From assembly GCF_001189245.1 (NCBI RefSeq), contig NZ_LFIQ01000052.1:1-64000 (forward strand): DNA of 64,000 nt. Direction: 5' to 3'. Made by a program: the position numbers and the translations under genes. Below the pieces are notes generated by a model, which was not told the origin of the DNA, made no database searches, and worked only from the letters and a program-made list of their open reading frames with translations. Shown piece after piece: positions 19,684-26,837 of the stretch (positions are counted from its first letter, which is position 1; every line of letters starts with the position of its first letter). This DNA comes from Bradyrhizobium pachyrhizi. Its GTDB lineage: Bacteria; Pseudomonadota; Alphaproteobacteria; Rhizobiales; Xanthobacteraceae.

Positions 19684-20370
19684 ATGAACGAGAACGGCAG
19701 TCCCCCTCGCATCAATCTGCGCCGCGCCGCCTTCACATGTGTGGGCCTCGGCACATTCCTGTTTCTCGCGGCCGGTACGCTGCGATGGGCCGGCGCCTGG
19801 ACGTTCCTGGTCGAGATCACGATCGGCGGGCTGATCACCGAAGCCTGGCTCGCCCGGCACGATCCGGGGTTGCTGGCAGAGCGGCGCACCGCGCGCGACC
19901 AGGCGGGCTGGGACCGCGTCATCACGACGATCATGCCGCTGTTGTGGCTGACATGGCTGCCGCTGATGGCGCTCGACGCAGTCCGCTACCAGACATCGCT
20001 CGTCCCCTTCTGGTTGCAATGCGCCGGCGCCGTGATGATCGCGGCATCGTTCTACATCGTCTACCGGACCTACCGGGAAAACAGCTACGCCGCGCCGGTC
20101 GTGAAGATCCAGCGCGAGCGCGGGCATGCTGCGGTGACCACCGGACCCTACGCCTATGTGCGGCATCCGATCTATGCCAGCGGCCTCCTGACCTATGTCG
20201 GTACGCCGCTGCTGCTGGGATCGTGGTATGGCCTTGCCATCGTGCCTATCATGGCGGCGCTGCTCGGCTTGCGGTCGCTGATGGAGGAGCGGATGCTCAC
20301 TGCCGAGCTCGACGGCTATGCCGAGTATCTCGCGCGGGTGCGCTATCGTCTGGTGCCGATGGTCTGGTGA
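19684..20370 (+). CDS. Isoprenylcysteine carboxyl methyltransferase-like membrane protein
   Basis: A 228-aa integral membrane protein of the ICMT/PEMT-like family. I see five probable membrane segments (about 15-35, 38-50, 75-95, 102-125 and 165-195). The family signature is present around residues 148-175: TTGPYAYVRHPIYASGLL, with the HP pair, and near the end the MEERML ... GYAEYLARVRYRLVP motif that closes the SAM pocket. It would methylate a small or lipid-linked substrate at the membrane. GGAGAG is just before the ATG. It lies 97 bp after the 113-aa gene, so it may be the last gene of the peptide operon; that would give the locus a methylation step. Confidence 0.85.
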   Translation: MNENGSPPRINLRRAAFTCVGLGTFLFLAAGTLRWAGAWTFLVEITIGGLITEAWLARHDPGLLAERRTARDQAGWDRVITTIMPLLWLTWLPLMALDAVRYQTSLVPFWLQCAGAVMIAASFYIVYRTYRENSYAAPVVKIQRERGHAAVTTGPYAYVRHPIYASGLLTYVGTPLLLGSWYGLAIVPIMAALLGLRSLMEERMLTAELDGYAEYLARVRYRLVPMVW

Positions 20371-20524
20371 GCTGGTTCCGCGTGGCGGATTTTGCCGCGA
20401 ACTGGCGGCTTGCCTGATCGGCGGCAATTCCAATAAAGAAGGCTGGACGCGCGTTTCCCTGTTGTCCTGCAGTCGGCCGGACGATCCGAGGCGAAGCCGC
20501 CGCTTTGCAACGGGCAGGACTTTG

Positions 20525-21172
20525 ATGGTCGACACTTTGATGATCGAGGCAGTGATCTGGGATTTCGGCGGCGTCTTGACCACCTCGCCGTTCGAGGCGT
20601 TCGCGCGCTATGAGACCGAGCGCGGCCTGCCGATCGACATCATCCGCCGCACCAACGCCGCCAATCATCTCGAGAACGCCTGGGCCAAGTTCGAGCGCGC
20701 CGAGATCGATATCGAGGCGTTCGACGCGCTGTTCGCTACGGAATCGAAGGCGCTCGGCGCCGAGGTGCGCGGCAAGGACGTGCTGCCGCTGCTCTCCGGC
20801 GACCTGCGCCCCGAGATGGTCGAGGCGCTGAAGCGCATCAAGGCGAACTTCAAGACCGGTTGCATCACCAACAATCTGCCGGCGAACGCGATCGGCAGCC
20901 GCAGCGGACGCACGCTTTATGTCGCCGAGGTGATGGCGCTGTTCGACCACGTCATCGAGTCCGCGAAGATCGGCCTGCGCAAGCCCGACCCGCGAATCTA
21001 CCGGATGATGGTGGAGACGCTGCAGGTAAACCCGAAGAACTGCGTCTATCTCGACGATCTCGGCGTCAATTTGAAGCCGGCGCGCGAGATGGGCATGACC
21101 ACGATCAAGGTCGCGAGTGCCGCGCAGGCGATCGGCGAGCTTGAAGCCGCGACCGGCCTCACGCTGAGGTGA
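20525..21172 (+). CDS. HAD-family hydrolase (subfamily IA)
   Basis: A cytosolic haloacid-dehalogenase-like phosphatase of 215 aa. Motif I is VIWDFGGVLTTSPF, where the second Asp is Gly as in the IA3/epoxide-hydrolase N-terminal-like subgroup, so phosphatase activity may be altered. Further motifs are ITNNLPAN (II), the lysine in GLRKPDPRIY (III) and VYLDDLGVNL (IV). The ATG at 20525 is used; 20540 (MIEAV) is an alternative. Stand-alone gene; substrate unknown. Confidence 0.85.
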   Translation: MVDTLMIEAVIWDFGGVLTTSPFEAFARYETERGLPIDIIRRTNAANHLENAWAKFERAEIDIEAFDALFATESKALGAEVRGKDVLPLLSGDLRPEMVEALKRIKANFKTGCITNNLPANAIGSRSGRTLYVAEVMALFDHVIESAKIGLRKPDPRIYRMMVETLQVNPKNCVYLDDLGVNLKPAREMGMTTIKVASAAQAIGELEAATGLTLR

Positions 21173-21337
21173 AGCGGGCTACGCGCCTATTCATGCCGCA
21201 TTCACGCGGCGGCTTCTAATTGTCGGCCTCCCCCGGGTCACGGCGCGATCGCATCGTGACCCCTTTCCTGGTCTGAGCATGACGTTCCGGAAAACCGACG
21301 TCCGCTTCTCCGGATCATGCCTGCGGAGGCACTTCCC

Positions 21338-21655
21338 ATGAAACGTCTTGTCGTCGCCCTTGTCTCGGCTGGTTCGCTGCTGATCTCGGCTGCAGCGCTC
21401 GCGCAGACAACGCCGGCCCCCGCAACAGCGCCGGCGGCAGCTCCCGCGCAACAGAGCGCGTCGACGGCGGCGCCCGTGCCCGGCGCGAAGCGCGCGGCCT
21501 GCCAGAGCGCGGCGAAGGCGCTGAAGGGTCAGGAGCGGCACGACCAGATGCAGCTCTGCATGGCGCAGGCGCATCTCGACTGCCTGAAGCAGGCGATCGA
21601 CCAGAAGATCACGGGCCCGCAGCGCAAGGATTTCGTGAAGAGCTGTTCGGGTTGA
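21338..21655 (+). CDS. PsiF-repeat-like secreted protein
   Basis: A 105-aa exported protein. A signal peptide (MKRLVVALVSAGSLLISAAALAQ) is followed by an Ala/Pro-rich linker and one and a half PsiF-type units with spaced cysteines: CQSAAKALKGQERHDQMQLC, then CLKQAIDQ and KDFVKSCSG. PsiF proteins are phosphate-starvation proteins in enterobacteria, with no known biochemical role. Start at 21338 because it opens the signal peptide. No partner gene is evident. Confidence 0.75.
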   Translation: MKRLVVALVSAGSLLISAAALAQTTPAPATAPAAAPAQQSASTAAPVPGAKRAACQSAAKALKGQERHDQMQLCMAQAHLDCLKQAIDQKITGPQRKDFVKSCSG

Positions 21656-21680
21656 CGGTAGCCGGGCTACGAGATTCTTC

Positions 21681-21807
21681 TCCTTCCCCCTGAAAGGGGG
21701 AAGGTCGGGATGGGGGTCGGCCGACGCCGGTGTTGATTGAGAGAGCAGATCCCCACCCGCTTTGCTCTGCGAGCAAAAAGACCTCCCCTTTTCAAGGGGA
21801 GGTTCGA
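21681..21807. repeat. Dispersed repeat with 'ccttccccctgaaaggggg' ends
   Basis: Two hairpin-forming ends (ccttccccctgaaaggggga and acctccccttttcaagggg) flank a unit containing gagcagatccccacccgc and tttgctctgcgagcaaa. The same order and wording recur at 40985-41112 with only a few changes, showing recent dispersal. Located between two unrelated genes. Confidence 0.8.
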
Positions 21808-21964
21808 ACTACACGCTAACAAGCGTAGCCCGTATTGCGCTTGGCGGAAATACCCCGGAACCATGCGCTAACCCCATGCCTTTGCGGGCCAAACGAGCCT
21901 TGTGCTTTGCCGGCAACGAGCGCAGAACAGGTCCGAGTTCAAGGCAAATCCGGAGCTGATCCTC

Positions 21965-22912
21965 GTGGCTGATACCAGGCCCACCGCCTCGATCGAGGCC
22001 GTGGAAAGCGGCCTCGCCGCGCAAGGCTATATTGCGAGCCGGCAGATCGCGACTGCGGTCTATCTGTCGCAGCAGATCGAAAAGCCGATCCTGGTCGAGG
22101 GCCCTGCCGGCGTCGGCAAGACCGAGTTGGCGAAGGCGATCGCCGCATGGCGCGGCATGAAGATGATCCGCCTGCAATGCTATGAGGGCCTCGACGAGGC
22201 CAAGGCGCTGTATGAGTGGAAATACGCCAAGCAGCTGCTCTACACCCAGATCCTGAAGGACAAGCTCGGCGAGGTGCTCGGCGGCGCTCAGTCGCTGGCG
22301 GCGGCGCTCGACCAGCTCCACACCTTCGGCGACGTGTTCTTCTCCAAGGAATTCGTCGAGCCACGGCCGCTGTTGCAGGCGCTGGAGCAGCCGGCCGGCT
22401 GCGTGCTCCTGATCGACGAGATCGACAAGTCGGATGCCGAATTCGAATCGCTGCTGCTGGAAATCCTCTCGGACTTCCAGGTCACGATTCCCGAGCTCGG
22501 CACCGTCTCCGCGGTGGCGCCGCCGACCGTGATCCTGACCTCGAACAGCGAGCGCGATCTTGGCGACGCCTTGAAGCGGCGCTGCCTGCATCTGCACATC
22601 GGCTTTCCCGAGCAGAAGCTGGAGGAGCGTATCGTCGAGAGCCGGGTGCCCGGCATCTCGCAGACTCTGCGCAAGCAAATGGTCGGCTTCATCCACGAGA
22701 TCCGCTCGCTGGACCTGAAGAAGCTGCCCTCGGTCAGCGAGGCGATCGACTGGGCGCGCGTGCTGGTGCTGCTGCAGGCCAGCGAGCTCGACCACGAGAT
22801 CGTCAAGGACACGCTCAACGTGCTGCTGAAATACGAGGCCGATATCGAGGCCGCGACGCCCCAGATTTCGTCCTTCATCGCCAAGGCGTCGCGCCAGGGC
22901 GTGTTCAGCTAG
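21965..22912 (+). CDS. MoxR-type AAA+ ATPase
   Basis: An ATPase of 315 aa acting as a chaperone that matures cofactor-containing enzymes. Walker A is GPAGVGKTELAK (about residues 45-56) and Walker B is CVLLIDEID (about 145); a sensor region ILTSNSERDLGDALKRRC follows. The GTG at 21965 (VADTRPTASIEAVE) is preferred, with GGAG upstream; the frame is open to a GTG at 21902. It is paired with a CoxE-like vWA protein 104 bp downstream, the MoxR-vWA arrangement described for carbon monoxide dehydrogenase (coxD/coxE) and other systems. A molybdenum hydroxylase lies 4 kb away. Confidence 0.88.
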   Translation: MADTRPTASIEAVESGLAAQGYIASRQIATAVYLSQQIEKPILVEGPAGVGKTELAKAIAAWRGMKMIRLQCYEGLDEAKALYEWKYAKQLLYTQILKDKLGEVLGGAQSLAAALDQLHTFGDVFFSKEFVEPRPLLQALEQPAGCVLLIDEIDKSDAEFESLLLEILSDFQVTIPELGTVSAVAPPTVILTSNSERDLGDALKRRCLHLHIGFPEQKLEERIVESRVPGISQTLRKQMVGFIHEIRSLDLKKLPSVSEAIDWARVLVLLQASELDHEIVKDTLNVLLKYEADIEAATPQISSFIAKASRQGVFS

Positions 22913-23013
22913 AGCATGATCCGGAAAAGTGTGAAGCGGTTTTCCGATCAGACCATGCTCAAGGAAGGAGCTAAAGCGCGATGACAATTCAATCCAATTT
23001 CATCGCGCTTTAG
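22913..23013. repeat. Rhizobial intergenic mosaic-type repeat
   Basis: The spacer begins agagcatgatccggaaaagt and continues gaagcggttttccgatcaga ccatgctc, an inverted pair (gagcatgatccggaaaa / ttttccgatcagaccatgctc). A second hairpin follows: aaagcgcgatgacaattcaa and catcgcgctttag. This composition is a common dispersed intergenic element in Rhizobiales. A decayed piece is seen at 21277-21322 (gagcatgacgttccggaaaa ... ttctccggatcatgc). Confidence 0.75.
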
Positions 23014-23016
23014 AAC

Positions 23017-24393
23017 ATGCGCGAGAACCTGCATCGCTTCTTTCGTGCGGCGCGGGGAGCCGGGGTCCGGGTCTCGCCCGCCGAAAGCATCGATGCGATG
23101 CGGGCGGTCGCCCAGGTCGGCTTTGCCGATCGTGATATCCTGCGCGACACCTTCCTGCTGACGTTGGCCAAGACCCAGGACGAGAAGCGCGCACTCGGCG
23201 AATGCTTCGATCTGTTCTTCAGCCAGCCCGAGCCGCAGCAGGAGAACGCGGAGCAGAGCAAGACCGACGACGGCAGCGAATCCGACGCCAACCCGTCGGC
23301 CGACGAGCATGGCGATGTGTCGGACGACGGCGCCAGCGAGAATGTCGGGCCGCTGGCGCAGATGCTGCTGTCGCAGGATCGCTCCGCGATATCGAGCGCG
23401 ATCGCCAACGCCTCCGGCGCCGCCTCGCTGCCAGATATCCGCTACTTCACCCAGCGCGGCATCTTCCAGACCCGCATCCTCGACGCGATGGGGATCCAGC
23501 GCCTGCGCGACGACATCGACGACCTGACCACGCGCAATCCCGCGCTCGCCGAACGGCTGCAGGAGGCGCTCAACGGGCTGCGCGGCACCGTTCGCGATGC
23601 GGTCTCGCAGGCTCTGCTGCTGTACGGGCGCGAGGAAACGGAGAATCTGCGCAACGAGATCCTGCGCAACGCGCCGCTGGCGCGGATCGAGCCGCGGCAG
23701 GTCGAGCAGATGCGCGCGCTGATCCGCCAGATCGCGCGCCGGCTGCGCGAGCGCTACTCCAAGCCGCGCAAGCGCCAGCGCCGCGGCCATCTCGATGTCC
23801 GCCGCACGCTGCGCCGCAACGCGGCCTGGGGCGGCGTCCCCTTCCTCACCGCCTGGAAGCGCAAGCATCGCGACCGGCCGAAGATCGTCGCGCTGTGCGA
23901 CGTCTCGGGCTCGGTCGCCCGCGTCTCGGACTTCTTCCTGCTCCTGATCCACAGCCTGCACGAGGTGGTGGACGATGTCCGCTCGTTCGCCTTCTCGGGC
24001 CACCTGATCGAGGTCAGCGACATCCTGGAATCGAAATCGCCGGAAGAGGCGATGAAGGAGATCATGTCCAAGGTCGGCTTCGGCTCGTCCGACTACGGCA
24101 ATTCCTTCGCCGATTTCGAGGACAACTGGATGAGCGCGATCACGCCGCAGACCACGGTGATCGTGCTCGGCGACGCCCGCAGCAACAATCTCGATCCGCG
24201 CGCCGATATCCTGCGCCGTATCGGCGAGCGCTCCAAGCGGCTGGTCTGGCTCAACCCCGAAGGCCGCATGGTCTGGGGTTTTGGCGATTCCGAGATGCCG
24301 CGCTACGCGACCTTCTGCAGCGTGGTGCGGCAATGCGCGACCGCGCAGCAGCTCGAGCGTGCCGTGTCGGATATCGTCGCGACGTATCAGTAG
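23017..24393 (+). CDS. CoxE-like vWA domain protein
   Basis: A 458-aa protein with a C-terminal vWA (CoxE-like, PF05762) domain: the MIDAS motif DVSGSVARVS is near residue 295, with a later VIVLGDARSNN. The N-terminal region starts MRENLHRFFRAARGAGVRVS, contains an acidic low-complexity stretch (about 70-110) and a very basic helical section (about 235-265, RRLRERYSKPRKRQRR). It functions with a MoxR ATPase to insert or activate metal centres. The partner is the gene immediately upstream. Confidence 0.87.
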   Translation: MRENLHRFFRAARGAGVRVSPAESIDAMRAVAQVGFADRDILRDTFLLTLAKTQDEKRALGECFDLFFSQPEPQQENAEQSKTDDGSESDANPSADEHGDVSDDGASENVGPLAQMLLSQDRSAISSAIANASGAASLPDIRYFTQRGIFQTRILDAMGIQRLRDDIDDLTTRNPALAERLQEALNGLRGTVRDAVSQALLLYGREETENLRNEILRNAPLARIEPRQVEQMRALIRQIARRLRERYSKPRKRQRRGHLDVRRTLRRNAAWGGVPFLTAWKRKHRDRPKIVALCDVSGSVARVSDFFLLLIHSLHEVVDDVRSFAFSGHLIEVSDILESKSPEEAMKEIMSKVGFGSSDYGNSFADFEDNWMSAITPQTTVIVLGDARSNNLDPRADILRRIGERSKRLVWLNPEGRMVWGFGDSEMPRYATFCSVVRQCATAQQLERAVSDIVATYQ

Positions 24394-24408
24394 GCCGCCG
24401 GCCGCGCT

Positions 24409-24936
24409 TTAGATGGCAAGCGACTCGCCGTGGAACAGCCACCCGACGAACGCAGCCAGTGTCAGCGCGATCGAGGCGAAGATGCCGACCAGCTTGATCG
24501 TCGTGATCGCCTTCAGGATCGAGACAGACCGCGCCGCCGCATGCGGGTCGCCGTGCAGCAGCAGCCATGCCAGGAGACAATCCTCGATCAGATCGCTGAG
24601 TAGGTACACCGCCGGCACGACCAGGCCGAGCCACGCCGCGGACGGATAGATCCGGCTGAGCCAGTGCGATGACGCCGCGCCCATCGCGCCCGCCAGCGCC
24701 AACATGACGATCAGATCGAACGGAAACAGGATCGGAAAGACATACTTCATCCGCAAATCCGACTGCACCAGCTCGCCAAGCTGGTCGCCGGTGTAGCTCA
24801 GCGTCTTCTCCGGAAAGCGGGTGCGGAACCTGCTTGCGAACACGCGATCGGAATAGCTGCCAACCCACCAGAACAGTCCGAACGCCGCCACCACAAGTCC
24901 CGAGAGAATGGCCGTCACGAGAGCTTGAGGGCTCAT
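24409..24936 (-). CDS. Integral membrane protein of unknown function
   Basis: A 175-aa protein with four probable membrane helices: about residues 5-25 (ALVTAILSGLVVAAFGLFWW), 65-90, 95-120 and 148-170. Between the first two is a soluble loop with RFPEKTLSYTGDQLGELVQS. No family recognised. It converges with coxE-like gene, separated by only 15 bases. The ATG at 24936 begins a normal membrane protein; the frame upstream to 25158 is Gln-rich and implausible. Confidence 0.65.
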   Translation of the reverse strand: MSPQALVTAILSGLVVAAFGLFWWVGSYSDRVFASRFRTRFPEKTLSYTGDQLGELVQSDLRMKYVFPILFPFDLIVMLALAGAMGAASSHWLSRIYPSAAWLGLVVPAVYLLSDLIEDCLLAWLLLHGDPHAAARSVSILKAITTIKLVGIFASIALTLAAFVGWLFHGESLAI

Positions 24937-25383
24937 GCCGACCTGTTCCTGTTGTTGTTGAGGAAGCGGCGGCAGGCCGCAGGAAAGATGATCGCGTGCA
25001 CCGCGGAGTCCCTGAAAGGGAGAAATGTCGACGCATAAAGCAATGATCGACGAGCAGATTTCCATCTTTTCCGAAGTGTTGCAATTGAATTCTGGGAGCG
25101 CCATTGGCGGCCGGCCCAAAGCATCGCAAACGGAATTGGATCTCTCATGGCCGGGCATCCGCGAGCTGAAGCGACGCCGTCCTTGGCGCAGCTTGGCTGG
25201 CCGTGGCGAGGTTCAATTCGATCCAACGGCAGGCAACGCCGACGCGCATCGCGCTTCGGCGTCCCGGCACCACCGGCGGTCACGCCGCCGCCATAGAACC
25301 GTCTTCAATTGGAGATTGAATTTTCACCGCGTTCTGCCGTACATAGAGACCGCGAATTTTCACGGCGGCCGCGGGGGCAACGG
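24937..25383. other. Divergent intergenic region
   Basis: 447 bases between the membrane protein and the DUF2235 gene. It must contain two divergent promoters. An AT-richer stretch with gattgaattttcaccgcg and gcgaattttcacggcgg (a near-direct repeat, aattttcac, 40 bases apart) lies just before 25384. No convincing gene. Confidence 0.5.
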
Positions 25384-26604
25384 ATGCCGAAGGATATTGT
25401 GATTTGCTGCGACGGCACCGGCAACGAGATCGGTGACAATATCTCCAACGTGCTGAAGTTGTTCCGCGTCGCCGACAAGAATGACCGACAGCGGATCTAT
25501 TATCATCCCGGCCTCGGCACCGTCGGCCTGCAAAACGCCTGGGGCCGCTTCAAGCAGCAGATGCGCGGCCTGTTCGGGCTGGCCTTCGGCGCCGGTCTCG
25601 ACCAGGACACGCTCGGCGCCTACCTGTTCCTGTGCCGAACGTGGGAGCCCGGTGACCGGGTCTGGATGTTCGGCTTCAGCCGCGGTGCCTACACGGTGCG
25701 CGTGCTCGCGGCCTTCGTCCATGTGATGGGCCTTCTGCCCGTCGACCAGCTCGACCTCGCGAGCTACGCCTTCGGCACCTACAAGAAAGCCAGCTCCGAC
25801 GCCCAGAAGTCCGACGGCACATTCGACTATGCTCCGTTGAAGGAAGCCTGGCACTTCAGCCAGATTGCCGGCGGCCGCAACATCGACGTCGAGTTCGTCG
25901 GGGTCTGGGACACCGTGGCCTCGATCATCGTGCCGCGACAGGACAATTTCCTGTTCGACTTGCAGACGCTGCTGTTCACCCGCACCAATTCCAGCGTCAA
26001 ACGGTTCCGCCAGGCGATCTCAATCGACGAGCGCAGGCGCATGTTCCGGCTCAATCGCTGGATAGAGCCGCAGAAATTTCGCTCGGATCCATTCGATCCG
26101 GCGACGGAGGTGGAGCAAGACATCAGCCAGGTCTGGTTTGCCGGCGTGCACTCCGACGTCGGCGGCGGCTATCCGGAGGACCAGAGCGGACCGTCAAAGT
26201 TTCCGCTGATCTGGCTGCTCGAGCAGGCCAAGGCGGCCGGGCTGCACATGAATCAGGCGCTGATCGATCATCTCGCCTGGGGCATGCCGTTGCCGCCGCA
26301 CAAGCACGACTATGTGCCGCCGAGCGCGACCGCTCCGCTGCACAATTCGCTGACCGCCGCCTGGGAAATCCTGGAATGGATTCCGAAGAGCGACAAATGG
26401 AAGGAATGGCCGGAGCGGAAATCCTTCCTCGGCTTCTATCTGCCGATGGGCGAGCCGCGGCCGATTGCGGATGGCGCGACCATCCATGCCTCGGTGCTGG
26501 AACGCATGGAGAAGGATCCGGCCTACAAGCCGATCAATATACCGAAGACCTACAAGGTCGAGCCGATGACGCCGCCCCCGGCGCCACCCGCGCCGTCGGC
26601 CTGA
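25384..26604 (+). CDS. DUF2235 alpha/beta hydrolase
   Basis: A 406-aa protein of the DUF2235 family, alpha/beta hydrolases that include T6SS phospholipase effectors (Tle1-like) as well as housekeeping members. Motifs: N-terminal DIVICCDGTGNEIGDN, nucleophile elbow GFSRGAYTVR (Ser about residue 99), FVGVWDTVAS and WFAGVHSDVGGGY carrying the acidic and His residues. No signal peptide or membrane segment. No T6SS gene (VgrG, PAAR, immunity partner) lies adjacent, so an effector role is not supported here. Confidence 0.85.
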   Translation: MPKDIVICCDGTGNEIGDNISNVLKLFRVADKNDRQRIYYHPGLGTVGLQNAWGRFKQQMRGLFGLAFGAGLDQDTLGAYLFLCRTWEPGDRVWMFGFSRGAYTVRVLAAFVHVMGLLPVDQLDLASYAFGTYKKASSDAQKSDGTFDYAPLKEAWHFSQIAGGRNIDVEFVGVWDTVASIIVPRQDNFLFDLQTLLFTRTNSSVKRFRQAISIDERRRMFRLNRWIEPQKFRSDPFDPATEVEQDISQVWFAGVHSDVGGGYPEDQSGPSKFPLIWLLEQAKAAGLHMNQALIDHLAWGMPLPPHKHDYVPPSATAPLHNSLTAAWEILEWIPKSDKWKEWPERKSFLGFYLPMGEPRPIADGATIHASVLERMEKDPAYKPINIPKTYKVEPMTPPPAPPAPSA

Positions 26605-26637
26605 AGACCAGAATGAATTTGCTTTGGATCGGACAGT

Positions 26638-26800
26638 CCTCTGCTTCACCTCGCCCCGTGGGCGGGGAGAGGTCGGAACGCATCGGCAGATGCGTTCCGG
26701 GTGAGGGGGAGTCTCCGCAAAGGCAGCTATCACCCTACACGCGGAGAAGACCCCACACCCCAACCCTCTCCCCGTAAGCACAGGGAGAGGGAGCGCAGCG
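26638..26800. repeat. Dispersed intergenic repeat (diverged 'cctcgccccgtgggcgggga' type)
   Basis: Starts cctcgccccgtgggcgggga and ends caaccctctccccgtaagca cagggagaggg; the two arms are hairpins that are also partly complementary to each other. Resembles the architecture of the repeats at 2900, 21681 and 40985. It sits between two convergent genes and may terminate both. Confidence 0.65.
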
Positions 26801-26837
26801 CCGTCGCTTTGGGTATTCGACCTGTTCTCATCACGCA

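Noticed and set aside
25025-25402. 125-codon frame overlapping the DUF2235 start
   Set aside because: Arg/His-rich, ends inside the hydrolase start and has no ribosome-binding site.
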